64,000 nt of DNA from DAIPJH01 sp036770365 (GTDB lineage: Bacteria; Pseudomonadota; Alphaproteobacteria; Rickettsiales; UBA998), in assembly GCA_036770365.1 (NCBI GenBank), contig DAIPJH010000001.1, forward strand, positions 326,253 to 390,252, in the 5' to 3' direction. Position 1 is the stretch's first letter; every line of letters begins with the position of its first letter. A model generated the notes under the pieces. That model was not told the DNA's origin, made no database searches, and saw only the letters and a program-made list of their open reading frames with translations. Positions 11,071 to 20,563 of this stretch are shown here, in pieces. The position numbers and the translations under genes are program-made.

Positions 11071-13451
11071 GCTGCACCTCGCCCTTGAGCCTGTCCAGAG
11101 CCAACGGACGTAACCACAGGCTGCGCCACATGCGTTGAAGGTCGCCATAATGCCTGACCTTCTTTTTGCCAATTTTTTGCAAACTCATTTACACGCGCCA
11201 AATAATCCTTCGCAATCACATCATAGCATGAAAAATGCCTATCTACACCAAGCGTACCCTCCAAATTCACAAATGGCCCAACGATCTCCTGAATCGCTGC
11301 AACGCCATCTTTTTCACGAATGGGCCGCCCTAAAATCTGGGTTGCTCTTACGATATAATCACCGCTATTTTCTATAACACGCTGCGTCATCATTACGTCA
11401 GGATCACTAAAACCAGTCGTAAAGCGATAATTATTCACTACATGCATCACCTTGCCAGCGCGCACCAACTTAGCAACAGCGTCCCCTGTCAAATCCAATT
11501 TTTTACCATCTTTCATGTCAAAAACCTGCTCCTGACCAGGAACATCGCCCAACACGGCAAGCGCGTAATAATCTGGTTTTACCTGAATCGTTGCGGGATC
11601 TTTCCCTGCAAGCAAAAGACGTTCTTCCAATTTACCCGCCATATCAAGACGACGCGCTTCTTTACTAGAAATATGTAGTAATTTTTCTGCTTCCGCACGC
11701 ATGCCAGCCGAACGCGCTGTTTTTTCGGCAGCCATAACAGCCTCTTGCCTTAAGTCAATATCCTCTGGCTCTTTAATGAACTGCTCAAAAAGATGCGGCA
11801 ACACGTCACGAAAATCATTGGGGTCAATCTTTCGAATCGCTTCACGATAGGTTTTCAGCGTATCCACATCCCCAAGGTTTTTGTCATTGACCCTTAAAAC
11901 ACTTAGATTCTTTTCTCCCAGAAATTCCTCTAATTTTTCAGGCAACCCAAAAGAGCGTTGATAGATTTGAATATATGCAGCAATCGCACTTTGCGCCCGA
12001 CGTTTCCACACTTCCTGTGTAAGTTCATCAATACCTTCAAGCGTCCCATCATGAATCTTTTGAAAATCTTGCGCAAGATTCTTTACCAAATCTCCACGCA
12101 CCGCAAAGGCAATATTTTTATGTTGTGCATAACAAATACGATTTTCTCGCATTGCCTCTATGACTGAAGATTCTTGAGAATCTGTCATCATATTGCGATG
12201 TGGGACTGCATTGATAAAAGCTTGACGCGCCGTATGCCCTTCTTCAGCAGAACTATAACGTCGCCCATTATCATCACGTGGCTTCCATGCCGTTCCATGC
12301 TCACGATAATAGTCAGGTGTAATGTATTCTTCTCGCCCAAAATACCCCACCAACGCCTCTCTACGAACATTGGGTTCATTATTCTTTTGAATCGCTTCAC
12401 GTTGTTCTGGTGACACATCTTTTAACGAAGCACTCTCACCCACCTTTGTCAGTTCAAGCGATAATGGTCTAAAGGGACGATCTGGCAAACGATGCATCGC
12501 ATCATACATTGTCATGGAAATCGCAGGCTTCGCATCCTTAATGTCCAATGCTTCATAAAGCTCTGGATTAGGAGTTGCTGTAATTGCCAATACATCGTTA
12601 TGCCTCGCAAGTTCTTGTAGGTAATAAACACCTGCAGCTGGTTTGCTAGGATCAGTTTTAGCCGTAAACTCATGTGCCTCATCAATGAACACATGTTTTT
12701 TTTCGCCACTACATAGCCACCCGCGCTGTTTCTCATCACCAATAAAACGCTCTAGATCCGTTGCTTCAATGACTAAAATACCATCAAAATCTTTCAGCTG
12801 ATGAGTAATCTCTTGTGGTGAACCTTGATAGTGAGTACCCGTCACAATGCGTTCTTTTGGTGGAATCACTTCCGCAATTTCCTCTCGGATCTGGTCACCC
12901 AACCCTGCTGGCGCAATGACCACACCTCGACCACCAATTGCTTTTAACGTATGAGCAATAATATAGCTCTTACCCGTACCTGTCGCAAACACCGTCACTT
13001 CACGGCTAGTCTGTTCATGCCCATTCTTTGCAAGTGCATCACCATAGCTATGAATGGCACGCGCCTGATGGTCATACATAAAACGGTCATTATAAACACG
13101 CACATCGCCACTTTGCGCATAAAACTTACCATTATCATCACGTTTAACCTCAACAGATTGAGGCTCTACACATGTACTATTTGGCTTGCTCAACCACACA
13201 TGATACATTGTCGCATCATCACGATCTCGACCTGCAATCAACGTACGATTTGCACCTAAAGCATCACGAAAATGTACCGTAGCAAACTGCAGCGTATCTG
13301 CATGTGATGTACCTGTAATCTGCAATCCCGTGTCATTGATCTTATGAGAACGCCATGCCTTATCATCCAAACGCGCAAGCGCACGGTCAACGCCCTGCAT
13401 CAAGGTATGGGTATCGAGGTAGTTATTTATATTTTGAGCGCGATCTATCAT
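11067..13451 (-). CDS. Large SF2 (DEAH-type) helicase-like ATPase
   Basis: A 794-residue protein with superfamily 2 helicase motifs: motif I ATGTGKS at about 156-162, motif II DEAH at 257-260 (VFIDEAHEF), motif III-like AITATPNP at about 289-296, and, after roughly 380 residues, motif V TTGFSDPD and motif VI QILGRPIREK near residue 700. The order resembles type I/III restriction-like or RAD25-like helicases, but no methylase or nuclease gene lies beside it. The long segment between the two RecA lobes is predicted to be helical and charged and is not recognised. The first 120 residues precede the core and may bind DNA or a partner. An 80-residue protein gene is coupled at the 3' end. Role unknown; DNA or RNA remodelling, defence or phage-related functions are all possible. 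Confidence 0.75.
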   Translation of the reverse strand: MIDRAQNINNYLDTHTLMQGVDRALARLDDKAWRSHKINDTGLQITGTSHADTLQFATVHFRDALGANRTLIAGRDRDDATMYHVWLSKPNSTCVEPQSVEVKRDDNGKFYAQSGDVRVYNDRFMYDHQARAIHSYGDALAKNGHEQTSREVTVFATGTGKSYIIAHTLKAIGGRGVVIAPAGLGDQIREEIAEVIPPKERIVTGTHYQGSPQEITHQLKDFDGILVIEATDLERFIGDEKQRGWLCSGEKKHVFIDEAHEFTAKTDPSKPAAGVYYLQELARHNDVLAITATPNPELYEALDIKDAKPAISMTMYDAMHRLPDRPFRPLSLELTKVGESASLKDVSPEQREAIQKNNEPNVRREALVGYFGREEYITPDYYREHGTAWKPRDDNGRRYSSAEEGHTARQAFINAVPHRNMMTDSQESSVIEAMRENRICYAQHKNIAFAVRGDLVKNLAQDFQKIHDGTLEGIDELTQEVWKRRAQSAIAAYIQIYQRSFGLPEKLEEFLGEKNLSVLRVNDKNLGDVDTLKTYREAIRKIDPNDFRDVLPHLFEQFIKEPEDIDLRQEAVMAAEKTARSAGMRAEAEKLLHISSKEARRLDMAGKLEERLLLAGKDPATIQVKPDYYALAVLGDVPGQEQVFDMKDGKKLDLTGDAVAKLVRAGKVMHVVNNYRFTTGFSDPDVMMTQRVIENSGDYIVRATQILGRPIREKDGVAAIQEIVGPFVNLEGTLGVDRHFSCYDVIAKDYLARVNEFAKNWQKEGQALWRPSTHVAQPVVTSVGSGQAQGRGAA

Positions 13452-13657
13452 GCTTTACCCATAATGGAAGCACGTAAGTAAATCAAGAATTGATTAACGT
13501 TTTGTTAATGAACAATGAACATTTTGAACCTTCAAGAATACCTTTGCAAATTCGTACAGCCTATCCTCTTGATAATAATCAAAGCCCATGACACAAATAA
13601 GCTATATAAGTGCTAGCATTTACATATTCCACTCGTCTCATACAAAGGAGATATGTC

Positions 13658-13882
13658 ATGTTTCTTAACATAAAAAAGCTTATTCTTCTCACCGCGTGTA
13701 CCATCATACTCGTCTCAGCATGTACGCCATCAAAGACGGCAGAAACAAAAAAAGAACGCCGCGCCGCGTGGCGACATATGGATAGTAATGATGCAGCCGG
13801 TGCGACACCGCCTCTACCATCAGCAGGACAGGATTTTGGGGCATGCTCGGCCAAAGATCTTGCTCAATTTACCTGTGACTGA
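13658..13882 (+). CDS. Small lipoprotein
   Basis: A 74-residue protein with a classic lipoprotein signal: LILLTACTIILVSACTPS with lipobox LVSAC. The mature part is short and polar. The start at 13658 is fixed by AAAGGAG seven bases upstream; the longer frame to 13610 lacks this. It has no recognisable domain. The following small lipoprotein gene overlaps its stop. Confidence 0.8.
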   Translation: MFLNIKKLILLTACTIILVSACTPSKTAETKKERRAAWRHMDSNDAAGATPPLPSAGQDFGACSAKDLAQFTCD

Positions 13883-14078
13883 CCTACATCGCATAGTTAC
13901 CGCCGCGCTGCGTATTGCCGCACTCATCGCGCTTTTGTTTGCGGGCTGTTGCGACATTGCCTTTGAGCCTTATAACTACAATACTTCTGAAGAAGCCAAA
14001 CTTAAACGTGGACATTATTCAGTCAGAGTAAAAAGCAAGCAGCTTATCATTGAAAAGAAGATTCGGTTCAAAAAGTAA
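13875..14078 (+). CDS. Second small lipoprotein, start uncertain
   Basis: The frame contains a signal-peptide-like stretch AALRIAALIALLFAGCCDIA with lipobox LFAGC and a basic tail ending KSKQLIIEKKIRFKK. I place the start at GTG 13875, which overlaps the stop of the preceding lipoprotein gene by 8 bp and gives 67 residues with a normal signal peptide. A longer frame from ATG 13788 would put about 60 residues before the lipobox, which is unlikely. No family recognised. Confidence 0.55.
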   Translation: MTDLHRIVTAALRIAALIALLFAGCCDIAFEPYNYNTSEEAKLKRGHYSVRVKSKQLIIEKKIRFKK

Positions 14079-14081
14079 CCA

Positions 14082-15689
14082 TCAGTTAACTGACAGCATA
14101 CTCAACGCTACCGCTTCGGCAATCTTGATGCCGTCCACGCCTGCGGATAAAATCCCACCTGCATAACCCGCCCCCTCACCCGCAGGATAGAGTCCTTTAG
14201 TATTCAGGCTTTGCAGACTTTCATCACGCTTGATGCGAATCGGCGATGAGGTACGCGTTTCCACGCCTGTTAACAACGCGTCATCCATATCAAAACCTTT
14301 GATTTGCTTGCCGAAGACTGGCAGTGCCTCACGAATCGCACTAATAGCATAATCAGGTAAGCAGCTCGATAAATCGGTTGGTGTAACACCTGGTTTATAG
14401 GACGGCACAACATCACCCAAATAAGTCGAAGGCACACCCTTGATAAAATCCCCCACACGCTGCGCAGGCGCGGCGTAGGTTTTGCCGCCCGCGACAAACG
14501 CAGCAGACTCCCATTTACGTTGAAAATCAATTCCCGCCAAAATCCCTTCAGGATAATCCGCAGGCGTAATCCCCACCACAATCCCAGCATTCGCATTACG
14601 TTCAGCGCGAGAATATTGACTCATACCGTTGGTGACCACGCGCCCTTCTTCCGATGTCGCCGCAACAACTGTACCACCCGGACACATACAAAAACTATAG
14701 ACATCACGCCCATTCGATGCATGATGTACTAACTTATAATCCGCCGCACCTAAAATGGGATTGCCTGCCGACTCCCCAAAACGCATCACATCAATCATCG
14801 ATTGCGGATGCTCAATGCGAAACCCAATTGCAAACGGTTTTGCTTCAACATACACACCTCTGTCATAGAGCATCTGGAACGTATCCCGCGCACTATGACC
14901 AATCGCCAGCACCACATGGTCAGATACGATATGTTCACCATTCGCCAGCACGACACCACGCACCCGTCGCGTGTCGTCTATATCAATATCCGTCACCCGT
15001 GATTCAAAGCGATATTCACCGCCGAGCGACTCGATCGTTTTGCGAATATTCTCCACCATCTTCACCAAACGGAATGTTCCAATATGCGGGTGCGCCTCAG
15101 TCAAAATATCTTCTGGTGCTTCCGCCTTCACAAACTCCGCCAGCACCTTACGCCCAAGATGGCGCGGATCTTTAATCTGGCTGTAAAGCTTACCGTCTGA
15201 GAACGTACCCGCACCTCCCTCACCATACTGCACGTTTGATTCTGTATGCAACTTAGACTTGCGCCATAAATCCCATGTATCTTTGGTACGCTCACGCACC
15301 ACCTTACCGCGTTCCAGTATAATCGGACGAAATCCCATCTGTGCCAGCACCAACGCGCACAACAAGCCACACGGCCCTGCGCCTATAATAATAGGTCTGG
15401 TCGCAAGATTTTCAGGCGCGTGCGCCACAAACTGATACGACATATCAGGTGTGGGCTTCACATCTTTATCATGGGCGAATTTCTTGAGTAACCCCGCCTC
15501 GTTCTTCACCTGCACATCCAGCGTGTACACCAGCTTAATCGCGGATTTCTTACGCGCATCATTGCCGCGCTTAAACACCTTACATGACACAAGGTCATTC
15601 GCCGCAATCCCAAGCTTCGCACACGCCGCCTTTGGGATAGCATCAGGCGCATGATCAAGAGGGAGTTTTATGTCGGACAGGCGGAGCAT
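14082..15689 (-). CDS. FAD-dependent oxidoreductase, COG2509 type
   Basis: A 535-residue flavoprotein. After an N-terminal domain of about 95 residues (MLRLSDIKLPLDHA...) the dinucleotide-binding Rossmann motif GAGPCGLLCALVLAQMG appears, followed by an FAD-binding GGAGTFSDGKLYSQIK, the NAD/FAD segment VVLAIGHSARDTF and the C-terminal GEGAGYAGGILSAGVDGI. The pattern fits the uncharacterised COG2509 dehydrogenases. The reaction is unknown. It is convergent with the small lipoprotein genes, only 3 bp apart. Confidence 0.88.
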   Translation of the reverse strand: MLRLSDIKLPLDHAPDAIPKAACAKLGIAANDLVSCKVFKRGNDARKKSAIKLVYTLDVQVKNEAGLLKKFAHDKDVKPTPDMSYQFVAHAPENLATRPIIIGAGPCGLLCALVLAQMGFRPIILERGKVVRERTKDTWDLWRKSKLHTESNVQYGEGGAGTFSDGKLYSQIKDPRHLGRKVLAEFVKAEAPEDILTEAHPHIGTFRLVKMVENIRKTIESLGGEYRFESRVTDIDIDDTRRVRGVVLANGEHIVSDHVVLAIGHSARDTFQMLYDRGVYVEAKPFAIGFRIEHPQSMIDVMRFGESAGNPILGAADYKLVHHASNGRDVYSFCMCPGGTVVAATSEEGRVVTNGMSQYSRAERNANAGIVVGITPADYPEGILAGIDFQRKWESAAFVAGGKTYAAPAQRVGDFIKGVPSTYLGDVVPSYKPGVTPTDLSSCLPDYAISAIREALPVFGKQIKGFDMDDALLTGVETRTSSPIRIKRDESLQSLNTKGLYPAGEGAGYAGGILSAGVDGIKIAEAVALSMLSVN

Positions 15690-15833
15690 GATGTTCTCTT
15701 TATGTAGATCTAAACTGTGCTATAGCGAAAAAGATGGGGATTTGCATTAGGAGAATTTGTTTCCTACAACATACAAACTGTTATAGTGCATCCAATCTAG
15801 CCACCAACCACTATCACACAACACAGAAAAACC

Positions 15834-16259
15834 ATGCTGCATAGCCTCAAACTTCTTTTGCCCGTACTGATACCTTCGTGGCGTTTTTTTGATGCGATTA
15901 CGCCGTCACCACGCATTGAATTTGCGCTGCTGAATACCGCACAAGACGCTCCGAGTGAGTGGCAAGAGTTTCGCCCACGCCCTGCGCAACTTAGGATCAA
16001 CACAATGCTGGCACGAATGGTACATAATCCACAATGGAATGCATCGCTGTTTCTGGTGAGTTGCGCAGAGCGACTGATGCAAAACCCGACGCAGCATAGC
16101 CTTGAAGAAATTCGCAAACGTATTGAGGCAGATGTACATACCACCACTCCTTATATACAATTCAGGTTAGTATTTGTGAGCCGAAACGGTGCAGAACTAC
16201 ACAAAGAAATCACCTTCCTATCGCAGATATTCCCCTGCGCAGAAAAGGCGGTTTTATGA
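15834..16259 (+). CDS. Conserved-looking partner of the HTTM protein (unassigned)
   Basis: A 141-residue protein, translationally coupled (ATGA overlap) to the HTTM-domain gene that follows. Marked motifs are PSWRFFDAITPSPRIEF, EWQEFRPRP and NASLFLVSCAERLM. It has one weakly hydrophobic N-terminal stretch and is otherwise soluble. I believe such a protein occurs next to HTTM genes elsewhere, but I cannot name the family. It probably works with the membrane protein. Confidence 0.75.
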   Translation: MLHSLKLLLPVLIPSWRFFDAITPSPRIEFALLNTAQDAPSEWQEFRPRPAQLRINTMLARMVHNPQWNASLFLVSCAERLMQNPTQHSLEEIRKRIEADVHTTTPYIQFRLVFVSRNGAELHKEITFLSQIFPCAEKAVL

Positions 16260-16942
16260 CTCTCGATACCGCACTACGCGCCACAGAAATTTTGCTAGCA
16301 TTTGGATTTTTACAACAAAGTGCTGAACATCTACGTGCTACACATGATGAACAACGGCTGTTTTTACCGCGTATCTTGCTAAGTGTTCTGCTAATGATTG
16401 GGTTTCAAACACCTTACATAAGCCTTGCGTTAGTGGCACATGCACTATTCATTCTGAAACGATTCCAAGGTCCGTATAACGGCGGCAGCGACCGCATGAG
16501 CTTACTCATCCTATGTTGCCTATGCCTCACACATTGGATGCCAGACGTGTGGTGGCAAGAAACCATTTTTGGCTATCTCGCAGTGCAACTCGTGCTGTCC
16601 TATTTCATTGCAGGCTGGGTCAAAATCGTGAACCCTGAGTGGCGAAATGGGCGCGCACTGAATGATGTATTTCGTTTTTCTGCCTATCCTGTGAGCGAAG
16701 CACTGAGGGGCTGGGCGGATTGGCAACGCCTGTTGCTGGCAATGTCGTGGGCGGTAATGCTGTTTGAGCTGATCTTCCCCTTAACCTTATTCACCCACAC
16801 TACGCTGGTGATTGGACTCACCATTGCCGCGATATTTCACTTTGCCAATGCGTGTCTTTTTGGCCTAAACCGTTTTTTCTGGATGTGGATCGCCGCTTAT
16901 CCATCCATCTTATGGCTACAACAACGTGTCTTTATATATTAG
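16256..16942 (+). CDS. HTTM (VKGC-like) domain membrane protein
   Basis: A 228-residue multi-pass membrane protein of the HTTM family, which is related to the integral-membrane part of vitamin K-dependent gamma-carboxylase. Typical segments are YNGGSDRMSLLILCCL, the amphipathic QLVLSYFIAGWVKIVNPEW and RNGRALNDVFRFSAYP. About six hydrophobic segments are visible. Bacterial family members are shorter than the vertebrate enzyme and their reaction is not known. The upstream 141-residue gene overlaps it by four bases. A hairpin and tRNA-Gln follow. Confidence 0.82.
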   Translation: MTLDTALRATEILLAFGFLQQSAEHLRATHDEQRLFLPRILLSVLLMIGFQTPYISLALVAHALFILKRFQGPYNGGSDRMSLLILCCLCLTHWMPDVWWQETIFGYLAVQLVLSYFIAGWVKIVNPEWRNGRALNDVFRFSAYPVSEALRGWADWQRLLLAMSWAVMLFELIFPLTLFTHTTLVIGLTIAAIFHFANACLFGLNRFFWMWIAAYPSILWLQQRVFIY

Positions 16943-16969
16943 CGGTTTTCATCAAGCAGACTCTAGCCA

Positions 16970-16992
16970 TAAAAAAAGCCCCAAAAGGGGCT
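16970..16992 (-). terminator. Terminator downstream of tRNA-Gln
   Basis: AGCCCC-AAAA-GGGGCT hairpin (16977-16992) followed on the minus strand by seven T residues. On the plus strand the stem can also end the HTTM gene transcript. Confidence 0.85.
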
Positions 16993-16999
16993 TGTTTTA

Positions 17000-17073
17000 T
17001 GGCTGGGGCGCCAGGATTCGAACCTGGGATGGCGGTACCAAAAACCGCTGCCTTACCGCTTGGCTACGCCCCA
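17000..17073 (-). tRNA. tRNA-Gln (TTG)
   Basis: Minus-strand cloverleaf: acceptor TGGGGCG pairs with CGCCCCA, T-arm GGTTCGAATCC, anticodon loop TTTTGGT with anticodon TTG, and encoded CCA (17000-17002). Confidence 0.95.
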
Positions 17074-17134
17074 ATAACGTCACAACCGACGTAAGAGGTG
17101 CGCTTTCTACACGATGTTTTTAACGGTTTCAAGG

Positions 17135-17467
17135 TTATTCTGTCGCTTTTATCACCCATTGTGCAAATGACGGATATACCTGCGGCACATCGACACAGAC
17201 AATGCAAGGTATTTCATAAGGATGCAGTGCTGCTACGCGCTGCATGACCGTCTCTTGTTTCGCACAAGATGTCTTGAGCAGCATCACCACTTCGCTCTCC
17301 TGAGCGCGCCTACCTTCCCAATCATAGATGGACACTACCTCACCGAGTATATTCGCACAGGCAATCAGACGCTCATCTAGCAATGTATGCGCCATAATAT
17401 TCGCCGTCTCTTTATCTGGCAGCGTGACATAACATATAACCATCCCTTGATTTTCTTGCTGTAACAT
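17135..17467 (-). CDS. cutA: CutA1 divalent-cation tolerance protein
   Basis: A 110-residue protein of the CutA family, a trimeric ferredoxin-like fold. Recognised by VTLPDKETANIMAHTLLDERLIACANI, YDWEGRRAQESEVVMLLKT and the C-terminal HPYEIPCIVCVDV. The ATG at 17467 is preceded by AAAGGGGG at good spacing; an in-frame GTG lies two codons earlier. Family members are linked to copper tolerance in enteric bacteria, but the general role is uncertain. It lies just downstream of the RNB-domain gene. Confidence 0.92.
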   Translation of the reverse strand: MLQQENQGMVICYVTLPDKETANIMAHTLLDERLIACANILGEVVSIYDWEGRRAQESEVVMLLKTSCAKQETVMQRVAALHPYEIPCIVCVDVPQVYPSFAQWVIKATE

Positions 17468-17487
17468 CACCACCCCCTTTTCTCACA

Positions 17488-20154
17488 CTATTGTGATGAC
17501 CCCAACCCAAACGCAGGAGCTTGCGCTAATGGCGCGTGTGATGTGACATGATCTATTGTAAAGCTTGGGCGAGCAGAAGCATTCAAAACAGAAGAAGATC
17601 GACGCGGCGCATATTTAGGATTGCCTCTCACATCCTCCAATGCTTGCCGACATAATTCATACTTGGCACGTGCCGACGTATCAGCAGTAATTTCACCCCG
17701 AAACAATACAGAACCATCTGCTTTGCCTTGACCCAACTCTTTCACTGTAAGTATCAATAATTGCTGCGGATGCCCATTTTCTTCCACTCTCTGCGGCACT
17801 GAGAACTCCAATTTTAAATGATGACCCTGCGCAAAATGCTCCAATGCCTTGATCGGATCTTCAGGCGCACTGAAATCCACATAAGTTCCCTTAGGTAACA
17901 TCACCTTTACCGTGGGATGACGCAGCACACGCTGTGCAGCGCGGCGCAGCGCATCTTCCTGACTGCTCAAATAGCTATTATCGGTAGGATTATCCGCGGC
18001 GAATTTCTCACCTCTTGCTATAATCTCATCTTCTGGCTTACCATCTGCGCGTAAAATGCGCCGTTTAAGTATCACGGCTGCTTGCTGTCCCTCCACATAC
18101 TCTGCCTCTTCAGGTGCAGCATTTTCCTCTGATGATGATAGTTTATAGCGCACCAACCGTCTTGATGGACGCGTACTATACTCCAATACAAGTCCATTTT
18201 CCTCTGCAATCCTTTGTAAAAGATCCAAAGGCTTACTTACCGAATAGACCTGTGTCGAAAGTGCTTCTGGTAACACCACATTATTGACAGGCACAAGACT
18301 ATGATGCGCAAGATGGCGTACAAGCTGGAACTGCGCCTCACTCTTTGCCAGTTCCTTAAAATCTTCCGGCATAATCGTATAGCTTGGAGCGCAAAACTGT
18401 CCGCCCGCCATGGGCAACACATATTGCGCTGCATACAATGAATTACCGTCTTTACCCTGTGACATGACTTCGCTGTAAATGGGGGCGGCCGTAAACCTAC
18501 CAATTTTTTTGTTGCTATCTTGCAGCATATCAAGCAATTGATTCATCGCACGTCCATTAAAGCGCAGATCCTCTAACACGCGCTGCTTCAATTCTTTCCA
18601 CAAGCCCATCCCATCTTCATCGTTGGGTGCAAGAAATAATATCCCCGCATAGGCTTTATACGGTTTGAGTTTTTCGCCCATATCCATACGGCGTAACACT
18701 TCTTGTTGCAGCGGTTCATTCATCTGCCCTGTAATCGCAGCTCGCTCAAGCAAATTAGTGAATTCTTCAGTCGAAGCACTTTGTAAAATCCCGATATCGG
18801 GTGCTGCCATTACTTTTTTAAGCCAGCTATCCAAACGCAGTTTATTATACGCCCTGCGTTCTTGTTGCGATTTACTCAAAGTGTTATTTAGACCCTCACC
18901 TACCTGTGCCATTTCCAATGGAATATAGGGCATGGCAACTGCCTGTACATCTCGAGCATAATGTTTTTTTGCCAGATCCGAAACGCGGCTCGCATCAATC
19001 AGCCCCTCTTCCTGCGCCAACTCACACAATGCCTTCACCCCACCGTAAAGGTTGCTTTTTGACCTCGCCAGACGTACCCCTTGCTCATCACGCTCCTGAT
19101 AAAGCCGCGCCTGTACCAATGCAGGTATCACCGCATCACCAAGATGATCCCAAACAAATGCATGGATCTTTTGTGCATCCACCCCTGATCTCACGCCAAC
19201 ATCTAGGAGCGACTCCGTCAGCGTGGCGACTTCCATCACATAGGCCAATTGCTTTTGATTGACCATATCGGCGTAGCGGCGCATCGGGGAGGTTGTGTGT
19301 GCATACGACGCCACCCCAAGACCAAAATGACCCTTATTTTTAAACCCATAGTTGGCGGGTACTTGCATGAAACGTTGGATCATTTCCATCGTCTCTTGAC
19401 GCGATGATTCATCTTTATCGTATGCAGCTAAATCACTGACCCGAAATTCATTACCATCACTTGGCCCATGATTTCTGAACAAGAACGGCAAGCGCGCAGC
19501 TTCTGCCCACGACGCCGCAGCAACATTACCTAAAATCATCACCTCGCGTACAATTTTATGCACGCTGCGTAGTGTTTCATCCTCTGGCAAATATTTGACA
19601 TTACCTTCCGCACCAACGAAAAGACCTGTTTTTTCATCATATTCCGTGCGATGCGTGCGTTCAGACCTCGCATGCATCAGCACATCCGCCAAACCATCAA
19701 ACGCAGTTAAGTCTTTCTTATGTTCACCCAAAGCCTGCGCCGCTTGCTTATGGGTCATACTCACCACATCCACATTATAAATTCCAAATTCTTTGTGTGT
19801 AATCTCTCCTTGCGCATTCACTTCTACCGTTGTCACCATTGCACGGTTTTCGCCATCCTTCAGCCCAATCTGCTTATTACGATCAATGCTTAACATCGGC
19901 ACATACGCGGGGGCATAGATCGACTCCCCTTGCGACGCAGCCTTATTATATTCTGTCGTTTTTTTGGGAATGATGGTCGTATCAACAATCGCAATATGGA
20001 CGGTGTAACTCCCATCTGGATGGTGTTCGAGTGCAAAGGCATCATCAGGGTCGAAATACTGGGTTGCGGTCTCTTCACCATCAATCGCATAAAAAATAAG
20101 CGGCGTCCCATCTGACGTCCGAAACTTCAAAGGCTGCGGCGATAATGTACTCAT
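17488..20154 (-). CDS. RNB-domain exoribonuclease with atypical architecture
   Basis: An 888-residue protein that opens directly with the catalytic RNB domain of RNase II/R enzymes. The four metal-binding aspartates appear as Asp25 (YAIDGEE) and Asp35-x-Asp37-Asp38 (YFDPDDAF), with a 4-residue insertion relative to E. coli RNase II. The late RNB motif is TTSPMRRYADMVNQ at 288-300, with the arginines that clamp the substrate. The usual N-terminal cold-shock domains and C-terminal S1 domain are absent. Instead about 450 C-terminal residues contain up to three segments reminiscent of double-stranded RNA-binding domains, the clearest with ALEHFAQGHHLKLEFSV and ADTSARAKYELCRQALEDV. The start at ATG 20154 follows the upstream stop by one base. 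It is probably a 3'-5' exoribonuclease; it may prefer structured RNA (inference). Confidence 0.78.
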   Translation of the reverse strand: MSTLSPQPLKFRTSDGTPLIFYAIDGEETATQYFDPDDAFALEHHPDGSYTVHIAIVDTTIIPKKTTEYNKAASQGESIYAPAYVPMLSIDRNKQIGLKDGENRAMVTTVEVNAQGEITHKEFGIYNVDVVSMTHKQAAQALGEHKKDLTAFDGLADVLMHARSERTHRTEYDEKTGLFVGAEGNVKYLPEDETLRSVHKIVREVMILGNVAAASWAEAARLPFLFRNHGPSDGNEFRVSDLAAYDKDESSRQETMEMIQRFMQVPANYGFKNKGHFGLGVASYAHTTSPMRRYADMVNQKQLAYVMEVATLTESLLDVGVRSGVDAQKIHAFVWDHLGDAVIPALVQARLYQERDEQGVRLARSKSNLYGGVKALCELAQEEGLIDASRVSDLAKKHYARDVQAVAMPYIPLEMAQVGEGLNNTLSKSQQERRAYNKLRLDSWLKKVMAAPDIGILQSASTEEFTNLLERAAITGQMNEPLQQEVLRRMDMGEKLKPYKAYAGILFLAPNDEDGMGLWKELKQRVLEDLRFNGRAMNQLLDMLQDSNKKIGRFTAAPIYSEVMSQGKDGNSLYAAQYVLPMAGGQFCAPSYTIMPEDFKELAKSEAQFQLVRHLAHHSLVPVNNVVLPEALSTQVYSVSKPLDLLQRIAEENGLVLEYSTRPSRRLVRYKLSSSEENAAPEEAEYVEGQQAAVILKRRILRADGKPEDEIIARGEKFAADNPTDNSYLSSQEDALRRAAQRVLRHPTVKVMLPKGTYVDFSAPEDPIKALEHFAQGHHLKLEFSVPQRVEENGHPQQLLILTVKELGQGKADGSVLFRGEITADTSARAKYELCRQALEDVRGNPKYAPRRSSSVLNASARPSFTIDHVTSHAPLAQAPAFGLGSSQ

Positions 20155-20155
20155 A

Positions 20156-20437
20156 TCATAAACCCTTCGCACCTGCGGCGGCTGTTCCCGCAAAGCGATT
20201 CCACCGCTCCTTTGCCATACGCTTGCGTCCTGTCAGTTTATTACGCACTTCCTGCATCTTCGCGCTGAACACCACATCATCCACTTCATTACTCGGCTTG
20301 GTCGCACCCTCGAAAGCTTGCTGCGCACCTTCTTTCGCAATCTCGCGTGACTGCTCATGCAGCGCATGATGCATCTGAATCATTTGCAATTTGCGATTGC
20401 GCATCGCAACCAGTTTTTTCTTCAGTTCGTGACTCAA
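20156..20437 (-). CDS. Small basic protein upstream of the RNB gene (unassigned)
   Basis: A 93-residue, lysine- and arginine-rich, mostly helical protein (MSHELKKKLVAMRNRKLQMI, then HALHEQSREIAKEGAQQAF and MQEVRNKLTGRKRMAKERWN) with an Ala/Gly tail. It has no signal peptide or membrane segment. The gene ends one base before the RNB start, so the two are almost certainly co-translated. It could bind RNA or act as a partner of the nuclease, but I recognise no family. Confidence 0.65.
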   Translation of the reverse strand: MSHELKKKLVAMRNRKLQMIQMHHALHEQSREIAKEGAQQAFEGATKPSNEVDDVVFSAKMQEVRNKLTGRKRMAKERWNRFAGTAAAGAKGL

Positions 20438-20563
20438 AAGCGCAGACCCTATAGAGGCTATAATTTTAGACGTTCAAACGCCACTAAGGCTTACAGCAGA
20501 CGACCACCGCAGCCGCAGTCGCGGCAATTACTTATAACACGATACCATAAACAAATGACAGTA

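Noticed and set aside
11067..13451. Restriction enzyme subunit
   Set aside because: Helicase motifs fit, but no methylase, specificity or nuclease partner is encoded nearby.
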